Source: Methylobacterium amylolyticum (GTDB taxonomy: Bacteria > Pseudomonadota > Alphaproteobacteria > Rhizobiales > Beijerinckiaceae). From it: a stretch of DNA of 64,000 nucleotides. The position numbers and the translations under genes are program-made. Positions 1-9,648 of the stretch are shown piece by piece; positions within the stretch are counted from its first letter, which is position 1, and each line of letters starts with the position of its first letter. Where the stretch lies: contig NZ_JAUYZI010000006.1 in assembly GCF_030700245.1 (NCBI RefSeq), positions 62,001 through 126,000 on the forward strand, in the 5' to 3' direction. The notes below the pieces were generated by a model that did not search any database, was not told the origin of the DNA, and saw only the letters and a list, made by a program, of their open reading frames with translations.

Positions 1-166
1 CGAGCGTGTAGCCCGTGGCCCGCGCCAGCGGCTCGTCGGCCGCCGCGCCGGTGGCGACGCTGAAGGCGTGGGAGACCACCACCGCGAGCGCCAGCAGGAA
101 CCGCAGGCCGGTGAAGCCGTTCGGGCCCTCCGCCAGGGCCTCGGCGATGGTCGGGATGCGGCTCAC
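1..166 (-). CDS. Acyltransferase 3 family membrane protein, N-terminal fragment
   Basis: The first 55 codons of a leftward gene that runs off the window edge. The GTG start overlaps the stop of the upstream glycosyltransferase (GTGA), so the two are probably co-translated. After a short polar lead, the segment GLRFLLALAVVVSH near residues 19-32 is typical of the first membrane helix of OafA/YrhL-type acyltransferases, which O-acylate surface sugars. The pairing with a glycosyltransferase fits envelope polysaccharide decoration. Only the N-terminus is visible, so the family call rests on that one helix and its context. Confidence 0.6.
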   Translation of the reverse strand, partial: MSRIPTIAEALAEGPNGFTGLRFLLALAVVVSHAFSVATGAAADEPLARATGYTL

Positions 167-1029
167 GCCAGCCCCTCCCGGTCGAGCGCCCGCCGCCCGC
201 GCAAGGCGGCCAGCGCCCCGGCCGCGGAGCCGCCGTAGCGCTCGACCCCGGCGCGGCGGAGGGCGAGGGCGGCGAGCGCCGCCTTCGGCAGGTTGACGAG
301 CATCGTGGACGGGCTCGGATCGGGCAGGCCGTACTTGCGGCTCACATAGGCCCGCGACCACGCCTGATGCCAGCGCGTCCGGAACACGCGGCCGGGCTCC
401 GGTGCCGAGGATCGCCCGCGCCCGTGCAGCGCCACCGCGGCGTGGACGTGGACCAGCGCGCGCCCGGCATCGGCCACCCGGCGGCAGAGGTCGTCATCCT
501 CGTAAAATAAAAAAATCTCCTCGTCGAAGCCGCCGAGCGCGAGGAACAGGGCGCGCTCGACCATCAGGCAGGCCCCCGACAGGAACGGGGCGCAGGCGTC
601 GCCCTTCGGCAGGTCGCGCCGGCCGCCGGGGTTGGTCAGGTAGGGCGCGAGCAGGGAGCGCGGCTGGTAGAAGAACCGCCCGTCCGGCTCGACGATGCGG
701 GGGGCGAAGAGCCCCGCATCCGGCCAGGCCCGCGCCGCCGCCGCCAGCGCCGCCGCGGCACCCGGTTGCAGGATCACGTCCGGGTTGACGATCAGCACGT
801 GGCCCGCCGCGCTCGCCCGCACGCCGCGATTGTTGGCGCGGCCGTAGCCCTCGTTGCGCGCGTTGCGGAGCACCCGCGCCCCGGCTGCCTCGGCGATCGC
901 GACGGAGGCGTCGCGGCTGGCGTTGTCGACGACGAGGGCCGGCACGCCCTCGACCTTCAGCGCCGCGAGGCAGGCGGGCAGGGCCTCGGCGCTGTCGTGG
1001 GCGACGACGACCGCCGCGAGGCCCGTCAC
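163..1029 (-). CDS. Glycosyltransferase family 2
   Basis: 288 residues with a GTG start. The N-terminus has the GT-A layout: VVVAHDS opening strand, VVDNASRD near residue 35 and VNPDV near residue 80 for nucleotide-sugar and metal binding. Further on, SGACLMVERALF and GGFDEEIFLFYEDDDLC match the acceptor-side motif of rhamnosyltransferase-like GT2 enzymes. It probably transfers a sugar to a lipid- or polysaccharide-linked acceptor at the inner face of the membrane. The stop overlaps the acyltransferase start. The EIFLFYE codons form an AT-rich run (seven T in a row on the coding strand) that is unusual in this GC-rich gene. The donor sugar cannot be told from sequence. Confidence 0.85.
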   Translation of the reverse strand: MTGLAAVVVAHDSAEALPACLAALKVEGVPALVVDNASRDASVAIAEAAGARVLRNARNEGYGRANNRGVRASAAGHVLIVNPDVILQPGAAAALAAAARAWPDAGLFAPRIVEPDGRFFYQPRSLLAPYLTNPGGRRDLPKGDACAPFLSGACLMVERALFLALGGFDEEIFLFYEDDDLCRRVADAGRALVHVHAAVALHGRGRSSAPEPGRVFRTRWHQAWSRAYVSRKYGLPDPSPSTMLVNLPKAALAALALRRAGVERYGGSAAGALAALRGRRALDREGLA

Positions 1030-1033
1030 CGGA

Positions 1034-1351
1034 CTACCGCAGCCCGAGCTGCGACTTGTCGGCCAGCCGCCCGTCGGCGAACGTCACGTCGAGGTTGGCC
1101 CCGTAGGTCCCCCGCCCGTACCACGTGTAGACCGCCCGGCGCTGGGTCCCGATCCGGAGGCGGGAGACGCGCCGTCCGGCGCAGCCGAGATGCCGATCGA
1201 CGGCGGCGCGGCTCATGCCCCGCTTCAGGGCGCGGTACTGCGCGGCGGTCGGGCGGCAGCCCTCGGGCTGGGCCGTTGCGGGCGCGGCGGTCACCAGCCA
1301 GAGCAGGGCTGTCGCCGCGCCGGCCGCGCGGAACCCGAGCGCGGGCCTCAC
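1034..1351 (-). CDS. Small exported protein, BamE/SmpA-like
   Basis: 105 residues. The GTG start overlaps the aspS stop (GTGA), which argues for this start over longer in-frame versions that would lie inside aspS. A signal peptide (about residues 1-28, ending PATAQ) precedes a compact domain with [13 protein letters not shown] and a final beta strand [10 protein letters not shown]. The 'GMs...v...lG' helix followed by strands resembles the BamE/SmpA fold of small envelope proteins, but I cannot assign a role. Two cysteines (in EGCRP and LGCAG) could form a disulfide. It ends five bases before the glycosyltransferase start, so aspS, this gene and the glycosyltransferase may share a transcript. 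Confidence 0.6.
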   Translation of the reverse strand: MRPALGFRAAGAATALLWLVTAAPATAQPEGCRPTAAQYRALKRGMSRAAVDRHLGCAGRRVSRLRIGTQRRAVYTWYGRGTYGANLDVTFADGRLADKSQLGLR

Positions 1352-3192
1352 CCCTTCTTCTCGGGCAGATTGAGGCGGATGTGCAGCTCGCGAAGCTGCT
1401 TCGGCGTCGCCTCGGCGGGGGCACCCATCATCAGGTCCTCGGCGCGCTGGTTCATCGGGAACAGCACCACCTCGCGGATGTTCGGCTCGTTGCACAGGAG
1501 CATGACGATGCGGTCCACCCCCGGCGCGATGCCGCCGTGGGGCGGGGCGCCCATGCGCAGGGCGTTCAGCATGCCGCCGAACTTTTCCTCCAGCACCTCG
1601 CGGCCGTAGCCGGCGATGGCGAAGGCCTTCTCCATCACGTCGGGGCGGTGGTTGCGGATCGCGCCCGACGAGAGTTCGACGCCGTTGCAGACGATGTCGT
1701 ACTGGAACGCCTTGATCCCGAGGATTTTCTTCGTGAGTTCGCCGTTCTCGCCCTCGGAGGCGAGCGCATCCACGTCGAACCCCAAGAAAACCTCGCGGTC
1801 GATGTTCGGCATCGAGAACGGGTTGTGGGAGAAGTCGACCTTCTTATCTTCCTCGTTCCACTCGTACATCGGGAAGTCGGTGATCCAGCAGAAGGCGTAC
1901 TGATCCTTGTCGGACAGCCCGAGTTCGTCGCCGACCCGCACGCGGGCCTTGCCGGCGAGCCCGGCCGCCTTCGCCTCGGGTCCGGCGGCGAAGAACACCG
2001 CGTCGCCGGCCTTGACGCCCGCCTTCTCGGCGATCCGCGCCTGGATCGCGGCGGGGATGAACTTGGCGATCGGCCCCTTGCCGACGAGCCCGCCGCCCTC
2101 GTCCTCGAACACGACGTAGCCGAGCCCCGGCGCACCCTCCGAGCGGGCCCAGTCGTTCAGCTTGTCGAAGAAGGATCGCGGCTGCGCCGCCGCGCCGGGG
2201 GCGGGCACCGCGCGGACGACGCCGCCGGCCTTGATCACGCCCTTGAACGCCTTGAACGCGACCGCGTCGTCGGCGAACTCGTCGGTCACGTCGGCGATGA
2301 TCAGGGGGTTGCGCAGGTCCGGCTTGTCGACGCCGTAGCGCAGCATCGCGTCGGCGTAGGTGATGCGCGGAAATTCCTCCGTGACGCGCTTGCCCGCCGC
2401 GAACTCCTCGAACACGCCGCGCAGCACCGGCTCCACCGCCTGGAACACGTCCTCCTGCGTGACGAAGCTCATCTCGATGTCGAGCTGGTAGAACTCGCCC
2501 GGGGAGCGGTCGGCCCGCGCGTCCTCGTCGCGGAAGCAGGGCGCGATCTGGAAGTAGCGGTCGAAGCCCGCGATCATCGTGAGCTGCTTGAACTGCTGCG
2601 GCGCCTGCGGCAGCGCGTAGAACTTGCCCGGGTGCACGCGCGAGGGCACGAGGTAGTCGCGCGCGCCCTCAGGCGACGAGGCCGTCAGGATGGGGGTCTG
2701 GAACTCGAAGAAACCGCCGTCGCGCATCCGGCGGCGGAGCGCGTCGATGATCGCGCCGCGCTTCATGATGTTGGCGTGCAGCTTCTCCCGGCGCAGGTCG
2801 AGGAAGCGGTAGCGCAGCCGCGTCTCCTCCGGATATTCCTGGTCGCCGAAGACCGGCAGGGGCAGCTCGCCGGCCGGCCCCAGCACCTCCAAGTCGTCGA
2901 TGTAGACTTCGACCGCGCCGGTCGGCAGTTCCGGGTTCTCGGTGCCGGCGGGCCGGGTGCGGACGCGTCCGTCGATCCGGATCACCCATTCCGAGCGCAC
3001 CGCCTCGGCCGCCTTGAACGCCGGGGAGTCGGAATCCACCACGCACTGCGTCACGCCGTAATGGTCGCGCAGGTCCACGAACAGCACGCCGCCGTGGTCG
3101 CGGACGCGGTGACACCAGCCGGAGAGCCGGACGGACTGCCCGACTTCGGACGGGCGGAGCGCCCCGCAGGTGTGGGTACGGTAACGGTGCAT
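1348..3192 (-). CDS. aspS: Aspartyl-tRNA synthetase
   Basis: 614 residues, normal for bacterial AspRS. It attaches aspartate to tRNA-Asp (possibly also tRNA-Asn if non-discriminating) in the cytosol. The start chosen gives the usual N-terminus [10 protein letters not shown]; a GTG 33 bases upstream is less likely. The OB-fold anticodon-binding domain occupies about residues 1-110 ([19 protein letters not shown]). Class II motif 2 is seen as [11 protein letters not shown] and GEFYQLDIE, motif 3 as [13 protein letters not shown] near the C-terminus, and the bacterial GAD insertion lies between. Sequence reading alone does not settle discriminating versus non-discriminating specificity. Confidence 0.97.
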   Translation of the reverse strand: MHRYRTHTCGALRPSEVGQSVRLSGWCHRVRDHGGVLFVDLRDHYGVTQCVVDSDSPAFKAAEAVRSEWVIRIDGRVRTRPAGTENPELPTGAVEVYIDDLEVLGPAGELPLPVFGDQEYPEETRLRYRFLDLRREKLHANIMKRGAIIDALRRRMRDGGFFEFQTPILTASSPEGARDYLVPSRVHPGKFYALPQAPQQFKQLTMIAGFDRYFQIAPCFRDEDARADRSPGEFYQLDIEMSFVTQEDVFQAVEPVLRGVFEEFAAGKRVTEEFPRITYADAMLRYGVDKPDLRNPLIIADVTDEFADDAVAFKAFKGVIKAGGVVRAVPAPGAAAQPRSFFDKLNDWARSEGAPGLGYVVFEDEGGGLVGKGPIAKFIPAAIQARIAEKAGVKAGDAVFFAAGPEAKAAGLAGKARVRVGDELGLSDKDQYAFCWITDFPMYEWNEEDKKVDFSHNPFSMPNIDREVFLGFDVDALASEGENGELTKKILGIKAFQYDIVCNGVELSSGAIRNHRPDVMEKAFAIAGYGREVLEEKFGGMLNALRMGAPPHGGIAPGVDRIVMLLCNEPNIREVVLFPMNQRAEDLMMGAPAEATPKQLRELHIRLNLPEKKG

Positions 3193-3337
3193 GACGGCTT
3201 CTTCTTGGGATGAGGGCGGCACCATTCACGCGGGGCCCCCCGAGTCAAGCCGCGCCGCCGACGGCCTGCCCGGCACGGCCCCGGAATCGCCCCGCACGGG
3301 CGCGCGCGGCCTACCGCGCGCGCCCCCGCGACCCCAT

Positions 3338-3745
3338 ATGATGTTCATGAATGGACAGGATTTTTTCGGGCCGGGAGCGGGGCGCGGCCGCGGCGCAGGC
3401 GCGCTCGCCGGGGCGTGGCGGACGCTGCCGCTCGAGGGCCGCTTCGACCTCGTCTACGAGGACGGCACGGGGGCCTGGAGCAGCCGGCGGCTCGCCGCGC
3501 GGGAACTGAGGCTCGGCCCCGGCCGGACGCTGCTCGGCGGCATCGACGCCGCGCGCGGCGGCTACCGCGGATTCCGGGTCGATCGCATCCGCCGGCTCAC
3601 CGACCGCGATACCGGCGAGCGCGTCGAGACCGGCATCCTCGACCTGCTGCTCGCCCGCGCCGAGGCGCAGCGCCGGGCCGAGGCGGCGCTGATCCGCCGC
3701 CGAACCCGGGCGCGACGGGGGGCAACGCTGGCCGGCGCGGCGTGA
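3338..3745 (+). CDS. Small WYL-domain-like protein, function unknown
   Basis: About 135 residues. ATGs at 3338, 3341 and 3347 are all possible starts. The body (RFDLVYEDGTGAWSSRR, then GGYRGFRVDRIRRLTD) looks like a single WYL/SH3-like beta barrel, the domain that binds ligand or nucleic acid at the end of some transcription regulators. No DNA-binding domain is attached. The C-terminus is arginine-rich (IRRRTRARR). It sits alone between aspS (opposite strand) and rnd. Family resemblance is by eye only. Confidence 0.6.
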   Translation: MMFMNGQDFFGPGAGRGRGAGALAGAWRTLPLEGRFDLVYEDGTGAWSSRRLAARELRLGPGRTLLGGIDAARGGYRGFRVDRIRRLTDRDTGERVETGILDLLLARAEAQRRAEAALIRRRTRARRGATLAGAA

Positions 3746-3826
3746 GGCCGCGCGGCCGGGCTCAAAATGTGGGGACCAGAACTTGTGCGGCTCCCCATCA
3801 CCGCGGCCGTTGCGTATAGCCGGGGG

Positions 3827-4990
3827 ATGGACCTGATCTCCGACACGCCTGCGCTCCGCGACGTCTGCGCCCGGCTCGCCGCCCAGCCCTTCGTGACCGT
3901 CGACACGGAGTTCATGCGCGAGACGACCTATTATCCCAAGCTCTGCCTGATCCAGATGGCGGCGCCGGACGGGACGGCCGTGCTCGTGGACCCGCTGGCC
4001 AAGGGGCTGGACCTCAAACCCTTCATCGACCTGATGGCGGACGAGAGCGTGGTGAAGGTGTTCCACTCCGCGCGCCAGGACCTCGAGATCGTCTGGCTGC
4101 TCGGCGAGATCCTGCCGCACCCGTTCTTCGACACCCAGGTCGCGGCGATGGTCTGCGGCTACGGCGATTCCGTCTCCTACGAGCAGCTCGTCAACGACGT
4201 CGCCAAGGCCAAGATCGACAAGTCCTCGCGCTTCACCGACTGGTCGCGCCGGCCGCTCTCCGAGGCGCAGCTCGCCTACGCCCTGTCGGACGTGACCCAT
4301 CTCGTGAAGGTCTACGAGGCGCTGGTGGCGGACCTGCTGCGCACCGACCGCGGCGCGTGGCTCGACGAGGAGATGGCGGTGCTGACCTCGCCGGAGACCT
4401 ACCGGGCGGACCCGGCGGAGGCGTGGCGGCGCCTGTCGGGCCGCATGCGCAAGCCCCGCGAGATCGCCGTGCTGATGGAGGTCGCCGCGTGGCGCGAGGC
4501 CGAGGCGCAGGCGCGCAACGTCCCCCGCGGCCGCGTGCTGAAGGACGAGGCGGTGATCGACGTGGCCTCCGCCGCCCCCCGCAGCGTCGAGGCGCTCGGG
4601 CGCCTGCGGACGATCCCCGCGGGCTTCGAGCGCTCGCGCACCGGGGCCGACATCCTCGCCGCGGTCGACCGCGGGCTCGCCCGCGACACGGCCGAGATCC
4701 GGCTGCCCGAGCGGGTGCGCCGGAGCGGCGGCAACGGCGCGCTGGTGGAACTGCTGAAGGTGCTGCTGAAGGCCGTCTCGGAGGCGGAGGGCGTCGCGCC
4801 CAAGATCATCGCGACGGTGGACGACCTGGAAGCGGTGGCCGACGACGACGAGGCCGACGTGCCCGTGCTCCAGGGCTGGCGCCGCGGCCTGTTCGGCGAG
4901 AAGGCGCTCGCGCTGAAGCACGGCCGCCTCGCCCTGTCGGCGCAGGCCGGACGGGTGACGGTGCGCGACCTTCCGCCCCCCGACGCCTGA
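3827..4990 (+). CDS. rnd: Ribonuclease D
   Basis: 387 residues, the usual RNase D length. A 3'-5' exoribonuclease that trims tRNA and other stable RNA 3' ends. DEDD-y catalytic residues are visible: Asp26 and Glu28 in VDTEFMRE, Asp85 in HSARQDLEI, and Asp155 in [10 protein letters not shown] with its tyrosine. An HRDC RNA-binding domain follows at about residues 205-285 ([17 protein letters not shown] onward) and a helical tail closes the protein. The start is the first ATG giving the canonical [10 protein letters not shown]; an upstream in-frame ATG would add 20 unrelated residues. Confidence 0.96.
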   Translation: MDLISDTPALRDVCARLAAQPFVTVDTEFMRETTYYPKLCLIQMAAPDGTAVLVDPLAKGLDLKPFIDLMADESVVKVFHSARQDLEIVWLLGEILPHPFFDTQVAAMVCGYGDSVSYEQLVNDVAKAKIDKSSRFTDWSRRPLSEAQLAYALSDVTHLVKVYEALVADLLRTDRGAWLDEEMAVLTSPETYRADPAEAWRRLSGRMRKPREIAVLMEVAAWREAEAQARNVPRGRVLKDEAVIDVASAAPRSVEALGRLRTIPAGFERSRTGADILAAVDRGLARDTAEIRLPERVRRSGGNGALVELLKVLLKAVSEAEGVAPKIIATVDDLEAVADDDEADVPVLQGWRRGLFGEKALALKHGRLALSAQAGRVTVRDLPPPDA

Positions 4991-5111
4991 CAGAACGGGC
5001 GCCGGTGACGGCGCCCCGGCTTCACGGCGACGTGACAGCGGGCCGGCACGGGACTAAACGGCAATCGGATTGCCGCTTGATCCCAACCTGCTCGCTGAAC
5101 GCGTCCCGCGT

Positions 5112-5399
5112 ATGCTCGATCCGCCCGGAATCCTGAAGACCCTGACCGGGCGCGGCCTCGTGTCGGCGGACGGCTGCGAGGCCGTCCGGGTGCGCTACCG
5201 GGTCCTGATCGAGCGACGGCCCGAGGGTCTGGTCGCGCACGGCACGCTCAACGGCACGCACGCCAAGCTGCGCCCCGTCTGGCTCCAGCCGGACGCGCAC
5301 CTGCGCCTGAAATCCGGCCGTCATCTCGACATCTCCCTGACAGACCTCGTCGGCAACGAGGCCGAGTTCGAGAGCACGGGACCCGTACCGGACCTGTGA
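5112..5399 (+). CDS. Conserved-looking hypothetical protein
   Basis: 95 residues from the ATG at 5112; a TTG 42 bases upstream would give 109. I do not recognise it. It is predicted soluble, with alternating short strands (VRYRVLIERR, AHLRLKSGRHLDISLTDLV) and no signal peptide or cysteine cluster. The pattern of strands recalls small beta-barrel proteins, but no family motif is clear. It stands alone between rnd and the long xoxF leader. Confidence 0.5.
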   Translation: MLDPPGILKTLTGRGLVSADGCEAVRVRYRVLIERRPEGLVAHGTLNGTHAKLRPVWLQPDAHLRLKSGRHLDISLTDLVGNEAEFESTGPVPDL

Positions 5400-6137
5400 C
5401 GCCCGCATCCGGGGTCGGGTCCATTCCGCGGAACGCGGCGCTCCGATCTCCGGCCCCACGACCGGGCCGGCCGCCGCGGATCGTCCCAGGATGATTCGGC
5501 AATCTCCGCGTCCGCTGCCAGCCCGGAATCCGGCGCGGCGTCCGGCATCGCCATGCGGCGAGACGGCGCAGCGGGCCGCCGCTGGACCGGAGCCGACGAC
5601 CGGTCCCGGGCGATCCGGCATCTCGCGTTGCGGAAAACTCCGGCCCTCAACCGGGAGGGTCTCGGCACGAAGCAACCCTGAGACGAGGCGGGAACACCGG
5701 GATGAAGCCGCTGCGAGCATAGGTCGCGCGCGATGGAAGCGGCCGCTTGCAAGTCATGCATGGATCAGGCGTCACGCGCGCCAGTCGCGCCAGAGATCGC
5801 GCCGCGGATTTGTGCGACGCAGCAATTTGTTTTGCAGAGCAGAACGCCGCGTAGCCTTCCGGACCTCGGCAAAGATCCTTTCACCCTGGCCTCGGCCGGG
5901 CCCGAGACCCGATTGACGGCGCTCAAAAATCTCTTAAGGTCGCCGCAAGCTTCGGTTTCGAGGGGGCTGCCGCGGGGATGGCGGCCTCTGGCTGGGGACC
6001 TCGAACGGTCTCCATCGACGACAACCGCCCGCTATCGAAGCTATTCGATCCCTGTCGCAAACAGTCAGGTCGGGGTCCGAGGGACGCCGCTCACGGCGCG
6101 CGCCTATCGGTCTCTCAAAGACTTGCCGGAGGAACCC
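5400..6137 (+). promoter_or_regulatory. Long untranslated leader/promoter region of xoxF
   Basis: 738 bp without a supported gene. Base composition becomes clearly less GC-rich from about 5810 to 5960, as expected around a promoter. A TTGACG at 5913-5918 is followed by AT-rich sequence and TCTTAAGG at 5932-5939. That octamer resembles one half of the direct repeat found upstream of pqqA at 15998-16015, but here it is single. A ribosome-binding site (GGAGGA, just before 6135) precedes the xoxF ATG. xoxF transcription is known to respond to lanthanides and to the mxb/mxc regulators in Methylobacterium; no operator is proven here. Confidence 0.4.
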
Positions 6138-7943
6138 ATGAGAGCGGTACATCTCCTCGCCCTCGGTGCGGGCGTCGCCGCCGTCGCCGCGCCGGCGCTG
6201 GCCAACGACAGCGTCCTGAAGGGCATCGCCAACCCGGCGGAGCAGGTGCTCCAGACGGTGGACTACGCCAACACGCGCTACTCCAAGCTCGACCAGATCA
6301 ACACCAAGAACGTCAAGGATCTCCAGGTCGCCTGGACGTTCTCGACCGGCGTGCTGCGCGGCCACGAGGGCTCGCCGCTGGTCGTCGGGAACATGATGTA
6401 CGTCCACACCCCGTTCCCGAACATCGTCTACGCGCTCGACCTCGACCACGACGCCAAGATCGTGTGGAAGTACGAGCCGAAGCAGGACCCGTCGGTGATC
6501 CCGGTGATGTGCTGCGACACGGTCAACCGCGGCCTCGCCTACGCCGACGGCGCCATCATCCTGCACCAGGCCGACACCACCGTCGTGTCGCTCGACGCCA
6601 AGACCGGCAAGGTCAACTGGTCGGTCGTGAACGGCGACCCGAAGAAGGGCGAGACCAACACCGCCACCGTGCTTCCGGTGAAGGACAAGGTCATCGTCGG
6701 CATCTCGGGCGGCGAGTTCGGCGTGCAGTGCCACGTCACCGCCTACGACCTGAAGTCCGGCAAGAAGGTGTGGCGCGCCTACTCGATGGGCCCGGATGAC
6801 CAGATCCTGGTCGACCCGGAGAAGACCACCGATCTCGGCAAGCCGGTCGGCAAGGACTCCTCGCTGAAGACCTGGGAAGGCGATCAGTGGAAGACCGGCG
6901 GCGGCTGCACCTGGGGCTGGTTCTCCTACGATCCGAAGCTGAACCTGTTCTACTACGGCTCGGGCAACCCCTCGACCTGGAACCCGAAGCAGCGTCCGGG
7001 CGACAACAAGTGGTCGATGACGATCTGGGCCCGCAGCCCTGACACCGGCATGGCCAAGTGGGTCTACCAGATGACCCCGCACGACGAGTGGGACTTCGAC
7101 GGCATCAACGAGATGATCCTCACGGATCAGAAGTTCGACGGCAAGGAGCAGCCGCTCCTGACCCACTTCGACCGCAACGGCTTCGGCTACACGCTGAACC
7201 GCGAGACCGGCGCCCTCCTGGTCGCCGAGAAGTTCGACCCGGTGGTGAACTGGGCGACCAAGGTCGACATGGACAAGAGCTCCAAGACCTACGGCCGTCC
7301 GCTCGTCGTGGCGAAGTACTCGACCGAGCAGAACGGCGAGGACGTGAACTCGAAGGGCATCTGCCCGGCGGCGCTCGGCACCAAGGACCAGCAGCCGGCG
7401 GCTTACTCGCTCAAGACGCAGCTCTTCTACGTCCCCACCAACCACGTCTGCATGGACTACGAGCCGTTCCGGGTGACCTACACCCCGGGCCAGCCCTACG
7501 TCGGTGCGACCCTGTCGATGTACCCGGCCCCCGGCTCGCACGGCGGCATGGGCAACTTCATCGCCTGGGACAACCTGAACGGCAAGATCAAGTGGTCGCT
7601 GCCCGAGCAGTTCTCGGTGTGGTCGGGCGCTCTCGCCACCGCGGGTGACGTGGTCTTCTACGGCACGCTCGAAGGCTACCTGAAGGCGGTCGACGACAAG
7701 ACCGGCAAGGAGCTGTTCAAGTTCAAGACCCCGTCGGGCATCATCGGCAACGTGATGACCTACCAGCACAAGGGCAAGCAGTACGTCGGCGTCCTCTCCG
7801 GCGTCGGCGGCTGGGCGGGCATCGGCCTCGCGGCCGGCCTGACCGACCCGAACGCCGGCCTCGGCGCGGTGGGCGGCTACGCGGCCCTGTCGCAGTACAC
7901 CAACCTCGGCGGTCAGCTCACCGTCTTCGGTCTGCCGAACTAA
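6138..7943 (+). CDS. xoxF: Lanthanide-dependent methanol dehydrogenase (PQQ quinoprotein)
   Basis: 601 residues, the same length as M. extorquens XoxF1 as I recall it. It is a periplasmic PQQ enzyme oxidising methanol (and often formaldehyde), passing electrons to XoxG. A Sec signal peptide spans about residues 1-21 (ends PALA). The adjacent cysteines of quinoprotein alcohol dehydrogenases are Cys125-Cys126 ([10 protein letters not shown]). The diagnostic DxD is present: Asp319 and Asp321 in DEWDFDGIN. MxaF-type calcium enzymes have alanine at the second position, so this is a rare-earth-metal enzyme. Beta-propeller tryptophan-docking repeats ([20 protein letters not shown]) run throughout. 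No small MxaI-like subunit lies nearby. xoxG and xoxJ follow, separated by a strong hairpin. Confidence 0.97.
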   Translation: MRAVHLLALGAGVAAVAAPALANDSVLKGIANPAEQVLQTVDYANTRYSKLDQINTKNVKDLQVAWTFSTGVLRGHEGSPLVVGNMMYVHTPFPNIVYALDLDHDAKIVWKYEPKQDPSVIPVMCCDTVNRGLAYADGAIILHQADTTVVSLDAKTGKVNWSVVNGDPKKGETNTATVLPVKDKVIVGISGGEFGVQCHVTAYDLKSGKKVWRAYSMGPDDQILVDPEKTTDLGKPVGKDSSLKTWEGDQWKTGGGCTWGWFSYDPKLNLFYYGSGNPSTWNPKQRPGDNKWSMTIWARSPDTGMAKWVYQMTPHDEWDFDGINEMILTDQKFDGKEQPLLTHFDRNGFGYTLNRETGALLVAEKFDPVVNWATKVDMDKSSKTYGRPLVVAKYSTEQNGEDVNSKGICPAALGTKDQQPAAYSLKTQLFYVPTNHVCMDYEPFRVTYTPGQPYVGATLSMYPAPGSHGGMGNFIAWDNLNGKIKWSLPEQFSVWSGALATAGDVVFYGTLEGYLKAVDDKTGKELFKFKTPSGIIGNVMTYQHKGKQYVGVLSGVGGWAGIGLAAGLTDPNAGLGAVGGYAALSQYTNLGGQLTVFGLPN

Positions 7944-7970
7944 TCCGTCGCAGGCTCAAGAACGCAGAAC

Positions 7971-8000
7971 GGTGCCGGCGCGGGCTTCCGCGCCGGCACC
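7971..8000 (+). terminator. Hairpin between xoxF and xoxG (attenuator or partial terminator)
   Basis: A perfect 13-bp GC-rich stem (GGTGCCGGCGCGG, loop GCTT, CCGCGCCGGCACC) starts 28 bases after the xoxF stop and is followed by TTTGTGATTT. The short T-run suggests partial termination or 3'-end protection, which would make xoxF message more abundant than xoxG/xoxJ. Confidence 0.7.
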
Positions 8001-8077
8001 TTTGTGATTTAGACTCACTCGCAAGAGGCTACGGCTCGAAGGGAGACGGAAGGGCCTCGTCCAGGGAGACGTCAACG

Positions 8078-8686
8078 TTGCAGCACCTCGGCAAGATCAT
8101 CACGCGGCCGGTTCTGGCCGCCCTCGCCCTAGCGGCCGTTTCCGCGGTCGCCGTACATGCTGAGGACGCCAAGCCCGATCCCGCTCTCGCCAACTCCCTC
8201 AACCCGAACGACAAGTCCGCGGAGCAAGATGAGAAGCTCCTCAAGAAGGACGCTGCCGTGAAGGTCGAGGACGGCAAATACTTCGACGCGGAAGGACATC
8301 CGACCTTCCACGTCACCGACGCCGGCAAGAAGTTCGACTGGTACACCTATTCCGGTTACCGGCGCTATCACGCCGAGTGCCACGTCTGCCACGGGCCGGA
8401 CGGCATGGGCTCGACCTACGCGCCGGCGCTGAAGGACTCGCTCAAGCACCTGTCCTACGAGGAGTTCATCGGCATCCTGGCCGGCGGCAAGCAGGAGGTG
8501 AACGCCTCCGAGCAGAAGGTCATGCCGGCCTTCGGCGACAACAAGAACGTCATGTGCTACTCGGACGACCTCTACGTCTATCTCAAGGCGCGCGCCGCCG
8601 GCGCCATGGGCCGGATCCGTCCCTCCGAGAAGGAAGACAAGCCCGAGGCCGCCAAGAAGGCCGAGAAGGAGTGCATGGGCGGCTGA
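8078..8686 (+). CDS. xoxG: Cytochrome c(L)-type electron acceptor of XoxF
   Basis: 202 residues from a TTG start, chosen because it gives a complete signal peptide (cleavage near VHA-ED, residues 28-29). It is a periplasmic mono-haem cytochrome c. Haem motif Cys101-His-Val-Cys104-His105, with a likely axial Met149 in KVMPAFG. It accepts electrons from PQQH2 in XoxF and passes them to a terminal cytochrome. The long polar stretch before the haem domain and the charged C-terminal tail (EKEDKPEAAKKAEKE) are features of this methylotroph subfamily. It overlaps xoxJ by the TGATG arrangement, so the two are translationally coupled. Confidence 0.92.
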   Translation: MQHLGKIITRPVLAALALAAVSAVAVHAEDAKPDPALANSLNPNDKSAEQDEKLLKKDAAVKVEDGKYFDAEGHPTFHVTDAGKKFDWYTYSGYRRYHAECHVCHGPDGMGSTYAPALKDSLKHLSYEEFIGILAGGKQEVNASEQKVMPAFGDNKNVMCYSDDLYVYLKARAAGAMGRIRPSEKEDKPEAAKKAEKECMGG

Positions 8687-9534
8687 TGGCCCCCTCCAAC
8701 GCCCTCCGCACGCTCCTCTGCGCCCTGTCCCTGACGGCGGCGCAGGGGGCCCTCGCGCAGCACCTGCCCGACACGGTGACGACGGATGTGCTGCGCGTCT
8801 GCGGCGATCCCGGCAACATGCCGTTCTCCGAGCGCAAGGAGGACGGCTTCGAGAACCGGATCGCGGAGATCGTCGCGGACGAGCTGAAGATCAAGGTCCG
8901 CTATTACTGGCTGACGCAGGGTCCCGGCTTCGTGCGCAACACGATCGGGACCGGCCTGTGCGACCTGATCATCGGCCAGACCTTCGGCAACGATCTCGTC
9001 CAGACCACCAACCCGTACTACCGCTCCGCCTACACGCTGGTGACGCGGACCGGCACGCTGGACGGCGCCACCGCGCTCGACGACCCGCGGCTGAAGGGCA
9101 AGCGCATCGGCGTGATCGCCGGCACGCCGCCGGTGAACCGGATGGGCGAACTCGGCCTCGTCGGTTCGATGCGGACCTACGCCCCCTACCAGCTCGACCC
9201 CGCCCGCAAGCACCAGACGGTCTCGGCCGGGGTGATCGCCGACCTCGCCGCCGGGGAGATCGACGCCGCGATCCTGTGGGGGCCCGCCGCCGGCTGGCTG
9301 GCCAAGCGCAGCGGCACGGCGATGACCGTCACGCCGCTCCTCAAGGAGCCCGAGCGCCCGCCGATGGCCTACCGCATCGCCATGGGGGTCCGGATCGGCG
9401 AGAACGACTGGAAGCGCACGCTCAACGGCGTCCTGCGCAAGCGCAAGGCCGACATCGAGCGGGTCCTGCGCGACTACGACGTGCCGCTCCTCGAAGAGGA
9501 CGCGAACGCGCTGCTGGAGCCGGGCGAGCGCTGA
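8686..9534 (+). CDS. xoxJ: XoxJ periplasmic binding-protein-like methanol oxidation accessory
   Basis: 282 residues. Signal peptide about residues 1-24 (ends ALA-QH). The rest is a type II periplasmic-binding-protein fold, as in MxaJ/XoxJ: LRVCGDPGNMPFSERKEDG, then GTGLCDLIIGQT and GVIAGTPPVNRMG. XoxJ is encoded with xoxF/xoxG in most lanthanide methylotrophs and is thought to help activate XoxF or deliver a cofactor; its exact function is not settled. The ATG overlaps the xoxG stop. A dispersed repeat begins three bases after its own stop and probably ends the transcript. Confidence 0.93.
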   Translation: MAPSNALRTLLCALSLTAAQGALAQHLPDTVTTDVLRVCGDPGNMPFSERKEDGFENRIAEIVADELKIKVRYYWLTQGPGFVRNTIGTGLCDLIIGQTFGNDLVQTTNPYYRSAYTLVTRTGTLDGATALDDPRLKGKRIGVIAGTPPVNRMGELGLVGSMRTYAPYQLDPARKHQTVSAGVIADLAAGEIDAAILWGPAAGWLAKRSGTAMTVTPLLKEPERPPMAYRIAMGVRIGENDWKRTLNGVLRKRKADIERVLRDYDVPLLEEDANALLEPGER

Positions 9535-9536
9535 TC

Positions 9537-9643
9537 CGGGATTCCGAAGGGCTGCGCCCTTCGGCAGGTTTTCAGGGCAGAGCCCTGAAGCTTGCAGGGT
9601 TCCACCCTGCACCCGCGAGAGGGCTCGCCCTCTCGACACCCGG
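9537..9643. repeat. Multi-hairpin dispersed repeat, copy 1
   Basis: Four consecutive small inverted repeats: CCGAAGGGC/GCCCTTCGG, CAGGGC/GCCCTG, GCAGGG/CCCTGC and GAGAGGGC/GCCCTCTC, framed by CCGGGA and CCCGGA. A second copy with the same order and compensating base changes lies at 57544-57656. Both copies lie between convergent gene ends, starting 2-6 bases after the left gene's stop, which suggests a role as a two-way terminator or a repeat tolerated there. Confidence 0.85.
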
Positions 9644-9648
9644 ATCTC

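Noticed and set aside
766-3213. An 815-codon open frame on the plus strand opposite aspS
   Set aside because: It is an antisense shadow caused by high GC at third positions; aspS on the other strand has full family motifs.
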